Source: Firmicutes bacterium M10-2 (GTDB lineage: Bacteria > Bacillota_I > Bacilli_A > Erysipelotrichales > Erysipelotrichaceae). Taken from it: 64,000 bases of DNA. The DNA lies in assembly GCA_000403415.2 (NCBI GenBank), contig KE159698.1, forward strand, positions 1 to 64,000, in the 5' to 3' direction. The notes beneath the pieces were generated by a model. That model searched no databases. It was not told the DNA's origin and saw only the letters and a list, made by a program, of their open reading frames with translations. Positions within the stretch are counted from its first letter, which is position 1, and each line of letters begins with the position of its first letter. Of this stretch, positions 25,403-33,677 are shown piece after piece. The translations under genes and the position numbers were made by a program.

Positions 25403-26839
25403 ATGAAGAAAAAACGACATTTTAATAAAAAGCTTCTCTTACCTTTAAGTGTATTTGCGATTGTTCTAGCCGCTCTAATCGCCATGAAAATCACCGAAAA
25501 CGGAACCTTTACTGTTTTGGATTATTCTCAATCCGAACCGGAAATCGCCACCTATAAGCACTTCTTTTTCGCGAAACGAAAACTGGACAGTCTGGATGAA
25601 AACGCCAAAGCCTGCATTCAAAACGAAAAGAAAAAAGTTGTTGCGATAAAAAGCGGAATCGTCAACTTTACAACCAAAGATGTTAGCGAGAACACGATTT
25701 ATACAACAACAAACAACGAAGAAGGCTATTTGAACGGGAATTACGGATCGGACGGCTTGTACATTACGACAAGCAGCGACGGAAAAAAAGTTCTGTTCAT
25801 GATGTCCGGTGTTCAAGGATGGGTCGATGTCGATGATATAAATCTTTTATTTTACGATCCCAGCTACAACTTGTCTTCATACTCCCGTGCAGACGATTCA
25901 TTGGTCCATCAAGTATGCTTGGATGTTCTGAACAATTCCACAATCTACTACAGCATCGGAAAAGCGCCTGATTTCTTAAAACAAGACAAAACCTACTATT
26001 CCTATGATGGGCATTATTTTTACGAAGATTTTCAAACAATGAGCGCAGATGTCAGAAACGAATCGACAGCGAATGCGGTAAACGAAGAACCCTACTATAA
26101 CTTTTATCAATATGTTCCTCATCGAACTTTAACAAGTCTTGATCAAGCAAGTTACGACGAGTATTTGTATCGTATTGCCGGCATCGATTCTACAGCTCAA
26201 ACCTATCCTTGTTCGGAGAATGAGTCGGTTTTATACGATAGTGCACCTCTGTTTTACGCTCAGCAAGACGAAGTGTATGTCAACGCATCCATGATGTTTT
26301 CATTAGGATGCAACGAAAGCGGCTACGGAAAAAGTCAATACGCCATTGAACAGCACAATATTTTCGGACATGCCGCCTATGACGAAAATCCCGATCAGGC
26401 AACTATGTATGCCGATCTTGCCGATTGTATTCATCAGCACGCCTACTATTTTATTCAGCAATCTTATGCCAATCCGACCGACTGGCGATACCATGGCTCA
26501 TGGTTTGGCGATAAAGAAAGCGGGATCAATGTCCAATATGCTTCCGACCCATATTGGGGAGAAAAAGCTGCTTCCATTTATTACTCTCTTGATCAAGGTC
26601 ATGACTTTCAAAATCTGCCAATCAAAACCTTGAAATGTACTGAAACTTTAGATGTCAAAAGCAAAGACGGAACCACACTCTACAGTTATGAAAAAGGCGA
26701 TATCGCAAGTTTTTCGATCATCAAAGAAACAAGCGACGGATACGAAGTCATGTTGGAAGCCCCAACAAAAAATAACACCATCGATACAACCACACCATAT
26801 AATAAAAACATGCGTGGAACGATTGTTCTTGAGCATTAA
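25403..26839 (+). CDS. Membrane-anchored N-acetylglucosaminidase (GH73-like autolysin)
   Basis: Cell-wall hydrolase of 478 residues that probably cleaves the glycan strand of peptidoglycan. It has an N-terminal signal anchor (about 9-28), an SH3-like region about 80-150 (EGYLNGNYGSDGLYITT, FMMSGVQGWVDVDDINLL) seen with this enzyme family, and a C-terminal glucosaminidase domain. The catalytic Glu is in MMFSLGCNESGYGKSQYAIE, followed by HNIFGHAAYDENP and YHGSWFG. The final 60 residues may be a wall-binding tail. A good ribosome site (GGAAGG) precedes ATG 25403. It is divergent from prfA. Confidence 0.9.
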   Translation: MKKKRHFNKKLLLPLSVFAIVLAALIAMKITENGTFTVLDYSQSEPEIATYKHFFFAKRKLDSLDENAKACIQNEKKKVVAIKSGIVNFTTKDVSENTIYTTTNNEEGYLNGNYGSDGLYITTSSDGKKVLFMMSGVQGWVDVDDINLLFYDPSYNLSSYSRADDSLVHQVCLDVLNNSTIYYSIGKAPDFLKQDKTYYSYDGHYFYEDFQTMSADVRNESTANAVNEEPYYNFYQYVPHRTLTSLDQASYDEYLYRIAGIDSTAQTYPCSENESVLYDSAPLFYAQQDEVYVNASMMFSLGCNESGYGKSQYAIEQHNIFGHAAYDENPDQATMYADLADCIHQHAYYFIQQSYANPTDWRYHGSWFGDKESGINVQYASDPYWGEKAASIYYSLDQGHDFQNLPIKTLKCTETLDVKSKDGTTLYSYEKGDIASFSIIKETSDGYEVMLEAPTKNNTIDTTTPYNKNMRGTIVLEH

Positions 26840-26876
26840 TTTCTCCTTTTGAAACGAGGTTTCTTATAATGAAATC

Positions 26877-27956
26877 ATGAAAAAACTCACGAAACTTTTT
26901 GCCTGGTATTGTGGTTTTTGTCTTGGAATATTTTTCTGTTCAAATCCAAGTTTCGCAATGGAAGTCCCCGCCTCGACTGGAACCAACGTCAACCCGGCTA
27001 TTTACAACTCGCTCAAAGGACAAAAAGTTGCCTTGACCCGCTATCCTATCCTTTATGAAGCTTGCTTTGATGCGTTCAGCGATGAAAAGGATGAAGGAAC
27101 TTATGTGATTCCTGGGCTGCTTCGAACCGAAACCATCAATGTGCACAAAAAAGTAGAAGAATGTACGGAAATGGTACCTCAAGGCATTACAATTGCCGAT
27201 GATTACATCATGATCAGTGCGTACTGCCACGAACATAAACACAACAGTGTAGTGTACATTTTGAATAAATACAGCCATTTATTTATTAAAACTGTAGTTC
27301 TGAATACAAGATCTCATGTCGGAGGACTGGCTTATGATCCCATTTGTCGAAATCTTTGGGTTGCAACCAAAAATTTCGAGAAAGATCATGGAAGCGTTTC
27401 TTCTTTGCGGCTTGCCGCAATCGATCAATACAATTTTTATAAAACAAAAAAACCGATCGCTTTCGATTATGTGCAAAACATACCCAAATTGAAGAATACG
27501 ACTTTTGCCACATATTATGGAGGAGAAATTTATTGCGGCACACTTGATCGGACAAAAAAAGAGCTACTCATTTATATTTATCGAATCGATCCTTGGAGCG
27601 GAAAGATCAATCCGCGTCTGACACATTCGATTCGTGTAGCCGGATCGGATTACATGGGAGATTATTGTCAAGGTATAGCAATCAACAACGATTATATTGT
27701 CCTATCTGCAAGCAACGGACCCAATCAACAATCTTCATTGGCTTTTTTTAAGAAAAACAAAAACTATTTCTTAAGCGGAAAACCAAACAAAATGGTCAAT
27801 CTTCCGCCACGTCTTGAGCAAGTCAGCTTTGACAGAAAAGGCAATCTTGTCCTCTTGTTTGAATCGGCTGCTGCCCCTTACAAGAAAAAAGAAACGTTAG
27901 ATATCGATCGCGTGCTTAAAGGAAATGTAGAAAAATTTTTATCTTATTCCTCGTAA
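26877..27956 (+). CDS. Secreted protein of unknown function, beta-propeller-like
   Basis: A 359-residue protein with a clear signal peptide (about 1-27, cut after SFA). The rest has repeated strand-turn-strand segments such as PQGITIADDYIMISAYC, HVGGLAYDPICRNLWVAT and CQGIAINNDYIVLSAS that resemble propeller blades; no catalytic motif is evident. Cysteines are frequent for a secreted protein of this phylum. TATAAT at 26865-26870 ends six bases before the ATG and there is no Shine-Dalgarno at usable distance, suggesting a leaderless transcript. It follows the glucosaminidase by 37 bp. I do not recognise a named family. Confidence 0.75.
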   Translation: MKKLTKLFAWYCGFCLGIFFCSNPSFAMEVPASTGTNVNPAIYNSLKGQKVALTRYPILYEACFDAFSDEKDEGTYVIPGLLRTETINVHKKVEECTEMVPQGITIADDYIMISAYCHEHKHNSVVYILNKYSHLFIKTVVLNTRSHVGGLAYDPICRNLWVATKNFEKDHGSVSSLRLAAIDQYNFYKTKKPIAFDYVQNIPKLKNTTFATYYGGEIYCGTLDRTKKELLIYIYRIDPWSGKINPRLTHSIRVAGSDYMGDYCQGIAINNDYIVLSASNGPNQQSSLAFFKKNKNYFLSGKPNKMVNLPPRLEQVSFDRKGNLVLLFESAAAPYKKKETLDIDRVLKGNVEKFLSYSS

Positions 27957-28010
27957 TTTTCAAATCTTCATAAAAAGTTTGAAAATATGTTTTCAATTAT
28001 TCGGCACCCC

Positions 28011-28038
28011 TTGGAAATATTCCCTCTTTCTTTATAAT
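28011..28038 (+). promoter_or_regulatory. promoter of the MATE transporter gene
   Basis: TTGGAA (28011-28016), 16 bases, then TATAAT (28033-28038). A short leader with AAGGAAGGGGG follows before ATG 28066. Confidence 0.6.
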
Positions 28039-28065
28039 ATTGAATGAAAGGAAGGGGGATTTTTT

Positions 28066-29430
28066 ATGAAATCTTATTCATTGCTGGAAGGAAACATTGT
28101 CAAAGGATTGCTATGGTTTGCGATCCCTCTGTTTTTTTCTCAATTGTTTCAAACTTTATACAATACTGTCGATACCGTTCTGGTCGGTCACTTTTTGGGT
28201 GACACTTCTCTGGCAGCTATGGGTGCAACTACAGCCATATTCGATCTGATTGTCGGCTTTGCGACCGGAGCCGGAGCCGGATTCGGAATCGTTGCCGGAC
28301 ACTACTTCGGAGCCAAAGACGAGTCCGGATTGAAAAAAAGCATCGCCTCTTCGATCATACTGAGCGCTTTGATCAGTTTCATACTCACCGTTACTGCTTA
28401 TCTTTTCATGCCTGATTTGCTCCATGTACTGAATACTCCCCAAGATATTTTCGCTGAAAGTTTGTCCTATATCCAAGTCATCGTTTTATTTATGACGATT
28501 ACGGTGTTTTACAATTTGATTGCCGGAATGCTTCGGGCCGTAGGCGACAGTCTTTCCCCGCTGATCTTTTTATTCATCTCATGCGTGATTAATGTGATTT
28601 TGGATGTCTTGTTCATCACACAGTTTCATTTTGGGGTTGCAGGCGCTGCGTACGCCACCATTATCGCTCAGTTCATCTCGACCTTGATTTCTTTAGGATA
28701 CATTTTAACGAAAAAACGCATCCTTGTTCCGAGCTTAGATTCTTTTGTGTACGACAAAGAACTCATCAAAGACCTTGGAGGTCAAGGCCTTTCCATGGGC
28801 TTCATGATGTCGATTGTATCTTTGGGAACCGTTATTTTGCAGGCTGCCATCAACAGCTTAGGAACAACGTTGATTGCCGCTCATACGGCTGCCAGAAAAT
28901 GTGCTTCGATCGTCATGATGCCAATTGCTTCTGTTTCGACCGCATCCAGCACATTTGTCGCTCAGAACAAAGGCGCAGGACAATATGAACGGATTGTTGC
29001 GGGGGTACGTTCTTCTTGCAAGATCGGTCTTGTGATTGCATTGATTTGCAGCGTGGTTGTCGTTCCCTTCAACCAGAATATCATTCATTGGATGAGCGGA
29101 TCGACGGATCCGGTCGTTTTGCAGAACGGAGGAAAATATTTGATGATCAACACACCGTTTTGTACTGTGCTTGCGTTGCTTTTGATTTTGCGAAATGCCC
29201 TGCAAGGCCTTGGAAAAAAGGTCGTTCCTCTTATTTCAAGTGTGATCGAACTTGTCGGAAAGTTTTTGTTTTCTTTCCTGCTCATTCCTTTGCTCGGATA
29301 CGATGCGGTTATTTGGAGCGAACCGCTGATCTGGGTTGCCATGACTTTGCAGCTCATCTGGGCGTATATTCACGTTCCGGAAATTGTTCAAACAAAAAAA
29401 GAAGATCAGTTTCTCGCTTACGATGAGTGA
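28066..29430 (+). CDS. MATE family multidrug/cation efflux transporter
   Basis: A 454-residue integral membrane protein with about 12 hydrophobic segments in two repeats, matching the MATE family (Na+ or H+ coupled drug export). Family signatures: SQLFQTLYNTVDTVLVGHFLG near the N-terminus, GATTAIFDLIVGFATGAGAGFGI, and the second-half counterpart IASVSTASSTFVAQNKGAG. Substrates cannot be read from sequence. It overlaps the convergent DUF3284 gene by 13 bp. Confidence 0.95.
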   Translation: MKSYSLLEGNIVKGLLWFAIPLFFSQLFQTLYNTVDTVLVGHFLGDTSLAAMGATTAIFDLIVGFATGAGAGFGIVAGHYFGAKDESGLKKSIASSIILSALISFILTVTAYLFMPDLLHVLNTPQDIFAESLSYIQVIVLFMTITVFYNLIAGMLRAVGDSLSPLIFLFISCVINVILDVLFITQFHFGVAGAAYATIIAQFISTLISLGYILTKKRILVPSLDSFVYDKELIKDLGGQGLSMGFMMSIVSLGTVILQAAINSLGTTLIAAHTAARKCASIVMMPIASVSTASSTFVAQNKGAGQYERIVAGVRSSCKIGLVIALICSVVVVPFNQNIIHWMSGSTDPVVLQNGGKYLMINTPFCTVLALLLILRNALQGLGKKVVPLISSVIELVGKFLFSFLLIPLLGYDAVIWSEPLIWVAMTLQLIWAYIHVPEIVQTKKEDQFLAYDE

Positions 29431-29840
29431 TCTTCCTGTATTGCTTTTTCGACAGCCTTCAACATGCGGACTGCTTGCTTGACGGCTTTTTTTTCGACAA
29501 GCCTAGTTGTGAATGTGGATTTGTCTTTACCGTTTTTTCGATAAACTTCTTTATAGGTCACATCAACTTGTCGATCGCTAATCGGATCAAGTTGATAAGC
29601 AACCTCAATCATATCTTGATCTGATGTGAATCTTGCTTCGTATAAGTGTGGTTTTTTCCAATTAAGTATGTGTACCTTGACTTGGCGTTTTCCGGATCGC
29701 TTTGTATAGGAAAACCCTTTCCCTATATCGGATGGCTTATATTGTTTTTTTCCTTGTGCATTCACTTCCTGAAGCAAAGAACGTTCCATGATCTCAAAAA
29801 GATCTTTATCATTTACGTTTAATCGTATAGTTGTCTGCAT
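29418..29840 (-). CDS. DUF3284-like protein
   Basis: A 140-residue protein resembling DUF3284, a SRPBCC-like fold of unknown function seen in Bacillota. It starts TTIRLNVNDKDLFEIMERSL, has a basic central region (SYTKRSGKRQVKVHILNW) and a helical C-terminus (EKKAVKQAVRMLKAVEKAIQ), consistent with a helix-grip fold with a closing helix. No signal peptide or membrane segment. A clear AAGGAAG ribosome site precedes it. It is divergent from tatD. Confidence 0.65.
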   Translation of the reverse strand: MQTTIRLNVNDKDLFEIMERSLLQEVNAQGKKQYKPSDIGKGFSYTKRSGKRQVKVHILNWKKPHLYEARFTSDQDMIEVAYQLDPISDRQVDVTYKEVYRKNGKDKSTFTTRLVEKKAVKQAVRMLKAVEKAIQEDHSS

Positions 29841-29898
29841 TGTTTCTTCCTTTCTTTCATGATTATACTATACTAAAGCTATTCATAAGGAGGATTTT

Positions 29899-30648
29899 AT
29901 GTATACAGATAGTCATTGTCATATCACATGCGATCAATTGTATTCGCATATCGACGAGGTTCTCGAAAATATGGATGCCATTTCGTCTTGTTTGATCATG
30001 TGCACCAACGAAGAAGAATTTTTACGGGCCGAAAAACTGAAAGAAAAAGATTCTCGTTTCAAGATTGCATTTGGGTGGTTTCCGGGAGATGCGAAAGAAA
30101 TTGACGAAAAAAAGCTTATGTTATTGGAATCGTATCTTCAACAGCAACGCGTTGATGTTCTTGGCGAGATTGGTTTGGATTACTATTGGGATACATCTTT
30201 TAACGACCTTCAAAAAGAATTGTTCGTCAAACAGATCGAATTGGCGAATCAATACAACGTCCCTATTTCGATTCATATGCGTGAAGCCACAAAAGACTGT
30301 CTGGACATTTTGACAAAATATGCCAAGACGAAGATTATCTTTCACTGTTTTTCAGGAAGCACGGAAACAATGAAAGAATGCCTACGACTTGATTCATTGA
30401 TTTCATTTGCCGGACCAATCACCTTCAAAAATGCCAAACACGGGCCTGATTGTGTAAAAGAATGTCCTTTGGAACGTATGTTGACCGAAACCGATTCACC
30501 TTATTTGACACCGGTTCCTTATCGGGGAAAAGAAAATCAGCCTAAATACGTTGAATTTGTCACAAAAAAAATCAGCGAGCTCAAGGAAATCGAACTTGAA
30601 ACCCTTTGTGAACAAATCGAAACCAATTTTCTATCCCTTTTTAATTAA
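29899..30648 (+). CDS. tatD: TatD family metal-dependent DNase/hydrolase
   Basis: TIM-barrel metal hydrolase of 249 residues. Metal ligands fit the family: TDSHCHI (HxH), GEIGLDYYWD (Glu), IHMREA (His), HCFSGS (His) and TETDSPYLTP (Asp). TatD enzymes act as 3'-5' exonucleases in DNA repair or apoptosis-like DNA decay. AAGGAGG lies just upstream of the ATG. The 3' end overlaps the convergent unknown gene by 18 bp. Confidence 0.92.
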   Translation: MYTDSHCHITCDQLYSHIDEVLENMDAISSCLIMCTNEEEFLRAEKLKEKDSRFKIAFGWFPGDAKEIDEKKLMLLESYLQQQRVDVLGEIGLDYYWDTSFNDLQKELFVKQIELANQYNVPISIHMREATKDCLDILTKYAKTKIIFHCFSGSTETMKECLRLDSLISFAGPITFKNAKHGPDCVKECPLERMLTETDSPYLTPVPYRGKENQPKYVEFVTKKISELKEIELETLCEQIETNFLSLFN

Positions 30649-30990
30649 GTTTTTTAAATCTTTTAAATCCATTTCAAAAAGATCCTGCTGATTCCATTGT
30701 CTGTTTTCAATCTGTAATATCGCAACAGTCGGATCGTATTGAATGGGAAAATTCATCCTGTTTTCCGGAGGCAGCGTTTCAATGCAAGAAACAGTCGGAT
30801 CGATCGATAACGTCAGGGATAGTGCGCTGGCCGCCAACACGTAAGCAAGAGCAATTTTTTCATCGTTAAAAGAGGCTTTTACGAGATCGCCTCTTTTTTT
30901 TCCTTCCAACAGCCAATTGTTTCGAATCGTAGTCGCTTTTTCGTATAAATCAAATTCTTCAACCTTTGTTTTTTCATAAATCGTTTTCAT
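30631..30990 (-). CDS. Hypothetical protein, 119 residues
   Basis: A soluble protein beginning MKTIYEKTKVEEFDLYEKA, with an Ala/Leu-rich central helix (LAYVLAASALSLTLSI) and an acidic end. I recognise no family. ATG 30990 is chosen because an upstream in-frame start would add 14 residues with no ribosome site. TACAAT lies seven bases before this ATG, again resembling a leaderless start. It is divergent from the XRE regulator across 109 bp and overlaps tatD tail-to-tail. Confidence 0.6.
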   Translation of the reverse strand: MKTIYEKTKVEEFDLYEKATTIRNNWLLEGKKRGDLVKASFNDEKIALAYVLAASALSLTLSIDPTVSCIETLPPENRMNFPIQYDPTVAILQIENRQWNQQDLFEMDLKDLKNLIKKG

Positions 30991-31047
30991 ATCTTTTATT
31001 GTATTACATAACCTATTAGTTGGGTATATCAAACGCTTTACATGGTT

Positions 31048-31074
31048 ATATTACATTTTAATTGGATGTAATAT
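31048..31074. promoter_or_regulatory. inverted repeat between hypothetical gene and XRE regulator (operator candidate)
   Basis: ATATTACAT (31048-31056) and ATGTAATAT (31066-31074) are perfect inverted copies around nine bases. The right arm overlaps a TAATAT that could be the -10 box for the regulator, whose Shine-Dalgarno follows at about 31087. The position suits autorepression. Confidence 0.45.
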
Positions 31075-31099
31075 TACTTATAAGTTGAGGAGGTGCCCC

Positions 31100-31438
31100 A
31101 TGAAGAACAATGAATTGAATATCGAGATTGGCCAACGATTACGCAATATTCGCATCAAAAAAAATCTGACTCAAGAAGAAATGGCAGATCGAATTTGTGT
31201 TTCATGCAAACATTATGGTGAAGTTGAACGTGGAAAATCTGGATTCTCCTTAGAAAACTGGATTCGTTTATCGACCGCATTTCACATTGACCTCAATTAC
31301 TTGTTCGCGGGTCAAAACACCGATAAAATCGAGGAAGATACAAATTTTTATCTTATTCCTCAACAAACCGAAGATCAAAAAATGCTTTTACAAAACATCT
31401 TCGAATTAATCGAAGAATATGCTGAATTAAAAAAATAA
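31100..31438 (+). CDS. XRE-family helix-turn-helix regulator
   Basis: A 112-residue DNA-binding protein with an N-terminal HTH_3 domain (about 8-62): IGQRLRNIRIKKNLTQEEMAD, then CKHYGEVERGKSGFSLENWI as the recognition helix region. The C-terminus is a short acidic helix, probably for dimerisation. ATG 31100 is preceded by GAGGAGG; earlier in-frame codons are untranslated. It probably binds the inverted repeat upstream and may control the divergent unknown gene (inference). Its stop codon lies inside the terminator that element A has duplicated. Confidence 0.88.
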   Translation: MKNNELNIEIGQRLRNIRIKKNLTQEEMADRICVSCKHYGEVERGKSGFSLENWIRLSTAFHIDLNYLFAGQNTDKIEEDTNFYLIPQQTEDQKMLLQNIFELIEEYAELKK

Positions 31439-31457
31439 AGACCCTCTCGGGTCTTTT
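31436..31457. terminator. terminator copy, left target duplication of element A
   Basis: An 8-bp stem AAAGACCC/GGGTCTTT with loop TCTC and flanking T bases, functional on both strands. The same 22 bases recur at 31649-31670 on the other side of the 191-bp element. Confidence 0.85.
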
Positions 31458-31648
31458 CAGAGTGTTGACAAACTACCTATTTTGAAAAAATTAAATTTCA
31501 ATAAAATAAAAGTGGGTAAAAAGGTCTAAAAAAAGAGTAATATTAGGTACTTAAATACCTCAAATTGCTCTTTTTTTATTCATTTGTGGGAGAAAAATAA
31601 AAAGCTGTGACAAAGCCGATTTGAAAAATCGACTTTGTCAACAGCCTG
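31458..31648 (+). mobile_element. 191-bp MITE-like element, copy A
   Basis: Ends are CAGAGTGTTGACAAA and, inverted, CAGGCTGTTGACAAA (13 of 15 match). It has no ORF. Inside are a bidirectional terminator-like hairpin at 31528-31577 (A7GAG paired with CTCT7) and a 14-bp hairpin at 31608-31640 (TGACAAAG..CTTTGTCA). It is identical over all 191 bases to 43006-43196 in reverse orientation. It is flanked by perfect 22-bp direct repeats that are whole terminators. The structure fits a non-autonomous transposon moved by a transposase encoded elsewhere. Confidence 0.85.
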
Positions 31649-31670
31649 TAAAGACCCTCTCGGGTCTTTT
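31649..31670. terminator. terminator copy, right target duplication of element A (prs terminator)
   Basis: Identical to 31436-31457. It lies eight bases after the prs stop on the minus strand and works as its terminator. Confidence 0.85.
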
Positions 31671-31678
31671 CTTTTCAT

Positions 31679-32641
31679 TTAATCTTCTTCGTGAATCGCA
31701 GACTGTAAAGCATTGGAAAGCGATTTGTTGTGTTCGATCGCATCGATCGTTGCAGCCAAAAGCGGGGCTACAGAGATTACTTTCATTTGAGGATAATCTT
31801 CATGATTCTTTGTTTGATCAATCGTATTCGTACAAATAAATTCTTCGAGATTAGCTCCTTTTAATCGTTCAACAGCCGGCCCGGAAAGAATAGCATGAGA
31901 ACATGCGGCATATACCTTTTTCGCTCCCTTGTTTTTTAACATATTGATTCCGGAAGTCAATGTTCCTGCCGTATCGACCATATCATCAATAATAATGGCT
32001 GTCTTTCCATTGACATCACCAATCAAGTTCATGGCTTCAGCAACATTTGGTTTCGGACGACGCTTATCGATAATCGCAAGAGGGGCATTGAGCATTTCCG
32101 CAAGACGGCGTGCACGCACAGTTCCTCCATGATCCGGGGATACGACCACAACATCATTTCCTGTTTCCACAGTTTTGATATATTCTCCAATTAAAGGCAA
32201 AGTCGTGATGTCATCCGCCGGAATATCGAAATAACCTTGGATTTGTGTTGCATGAAGATCCATGGTAATCACGCGATCAGCTCCGGCACGTTCTAATAAA
32301 GAAGCGACCAGCTTTGAAGAAATCGGTTGACGAGGTTTCGCTTTACGATCTTGGCGGGCATATCCGAAATAAGGAATGATGGCATTGATCGTTGCTGCGC
32401 TGGCACGTTTGCATGCATCGATACCAATAAGCAATTCCATCAAGTTATCATTGACCGGTTTGTTCGTGCTTTGGATGAAATATACATCTTTTCCGCGTAC
32501 AGATTCTCCAAGTTCGACAAGAATTTCTCCGTCGGCAAAATGTTTGACTTCACATTTTCCAAGTTCAATCTTGAGGATGTCGCAAATTTGCTGCGCGAGT
32601 TCTTTGCTAGAATTCAAAGCGAATACAATAGTTTTTTCCAT
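31679..32641 (-). CDS. prs: Ribose-phosphate pyrophosphokinase
   Basis: Makes PRPP from ribose 5-phosphate and ATP for nucleotide, His and Trp synthesis. The 320-residue protein has normal length with all family blocks: FADGEILVELGESVRGKDVY, YARQDRKAKPRQPISSKLVA, VVSPDHGGTVRARRLA, and the PRPP loop IIIDDMVDTAGTLTSG. It follows glmU by 55 bp, as in Bacillus (gcaD-prs). A terminator duplicated by element A lies just after it. Confidence 0.98.
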   Translation of the reverse strand: MEKTIVFALNSSKELAQQICDILKIELGKCEVKHFADGEILVELGESVRGKDVYFIQSTNKPVNDNLMELLIGIDACKRASAATINAIIPYFGYARQDRKAKPRQPISSKLVASLLERAGADRVITMDLHATQIQGYFDIPADDITTLPLIGEYIKTVETGNDVVVVSPDHGGTVRARRLAEMLNAPLAIIDKRRPKPNVAEAMNLIGDVNGKTAIIIDDMVDTAGTLTSGINMLKNKGAKKVYAACSHAILSGPAVERLKGANLEEFICTNTIDQTKNHEDYPQMKVISVAPLLAATIDAIEHNKSLSNALQSAIHEED

Positions 32642-32696
32642 ATGAATTTGTTTGTCCCTTCCAGTAAATAATGATTTACTTATCCTGTTACAATCT

Positions 32697-33650
32697 CTAT
32701 TTTACGATAATATTTTGATTTATGTACAAATTTGGATTGATTTTTTTATTTTTTTCGATTTTCGAGTTCTCAATTACGGTATTTGGCATAATTTCGACAT
32801 AATCGCCGATTTCGGAACTTCCCAGGATCGACACGCCCGGATGAATGATTACGTCATGTCCGATGACTACATCTTTTCCGATGACTGTCCGACTTGGATC
32901 AACGATCTGTACTCCCTCTTTCATCCATTTTGTATTAATATGGTCTTTCATCCATGCATACGCCTGACTGAGTTCCACACAATCATTGATACCCATCACT
33001 TCGTCACGATCTTCAATCACCATAGCGTTAACCTTTTTTCCTTCTTCAGACAAGATTTTCGCTAGATCCGTTAAGTAATACTCCTTTTGAGCATTGTCAT
33101 TGGTTAATTTTTTCAGACCTTCGAAAAGATCCTTATTTTTAAAACAGTACATGCCGGCATTGATTTCTTTGATCTCTTTTTGTGCCGGAGTCGCGTCTTT
33201 CGCTTCGACGATTCCAACCACATTTTCATCTTGATCGCGAACGATCCGTCCGTAATGAGCCCCATCTTCAAGCACAGCACTCAACAACGTCAAGGATGCA
33301 TCTTTATTTGCTTGAAAGAGCTTTTCGAGCGTTTCCGGCTGGATACAAGGTCCGTCGCCGTTGATAATGAGCGTTTCGCCATCTTCTCCTTCAAGTTGTT
33401 TGGCTTGCATGACCGCATGACCACTTCCTAACTGAGGAGATTGGATCGCAAATTCAAGATCCAGAAATGCTTCCTGAATGCTTTGTGCCTGGTATCCCAC
33501 CACAACCACAATACGCTCAGTCCCGATCGTTTTCAGTGCTTCCACAATATAAGCAAGCATTGGACGATCGATGATCGGATGCATAACTTTGTTCATGTCC
33601 GATTTCATGCGCGTTCCTTTGCCTGCAGCTAAGATGATCGCATTTCGCAT
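32697..33650 (-). CDS. glmU: UDP-N-acetylglucosamine pyrophosphorylase, C-terminally truncated GlmU
   Basis: The uridylyltransferase domain (about 1-228) is intact: LAAGKGTRMKSDMNKVMHPI, QLGSGHAVMQAKQLEG, INGDGPCI, NAGMYCF and KEYYLTDL. It should convert GlcNAc-1-P and UTP to UDP-GlcNAc. Bifunctional GlmU is about 450 residues; this protein has 317 and stops after about three left-handed beta-helix coils (VIGKDVVIGHDVIIHPG, SEIGDYVEIMPNTVIE). The acetyltransferase active site is therefore missing. Only 55 bases separate it from prs, so the rest is not in another frame. Synteny shows it is the orthologous locus. The acetylation step must be supplied elsewhere. Confidence 0.92.
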   Translation of the reverse strand: MRNAIILAAGKGTRMKSDMNKVMHPIIDRPMLAYIVEALKTIGTERIVVVVGYQAQSIQEAFLDLEFAIQSPQLGSGHAVMQAKQLEGEDGETLIINGDGPCIQPETLEKLFQANKDASLTLLSAVLEDGAHYGRIVRDQDENVVGIVEAKDATPAQKEIKEINAGMYCFKNKDLFEGLKKLTNDNAQKEYYLTDLAKILSEEGKKVNAMVIEDRDEVMGINDCVELSQAYAWMKDHINTKWMKEGVQIVDPSRTVIGKDVVIGHDVIIHPGVSILGSSEIGDYVEIMPNTVIENSKIEKNKKINPNLYINQNIIVK

Positions 33651-33677
33651 AATTTCACCTGACTTTCCTTTCCCATT

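Noticed and set aside
32642-32696. Possible frameshift hiding the rest of GlmU
   Set aside because: Only 55 bases separate the stop codon from prs, too few for about 140 missing residues.
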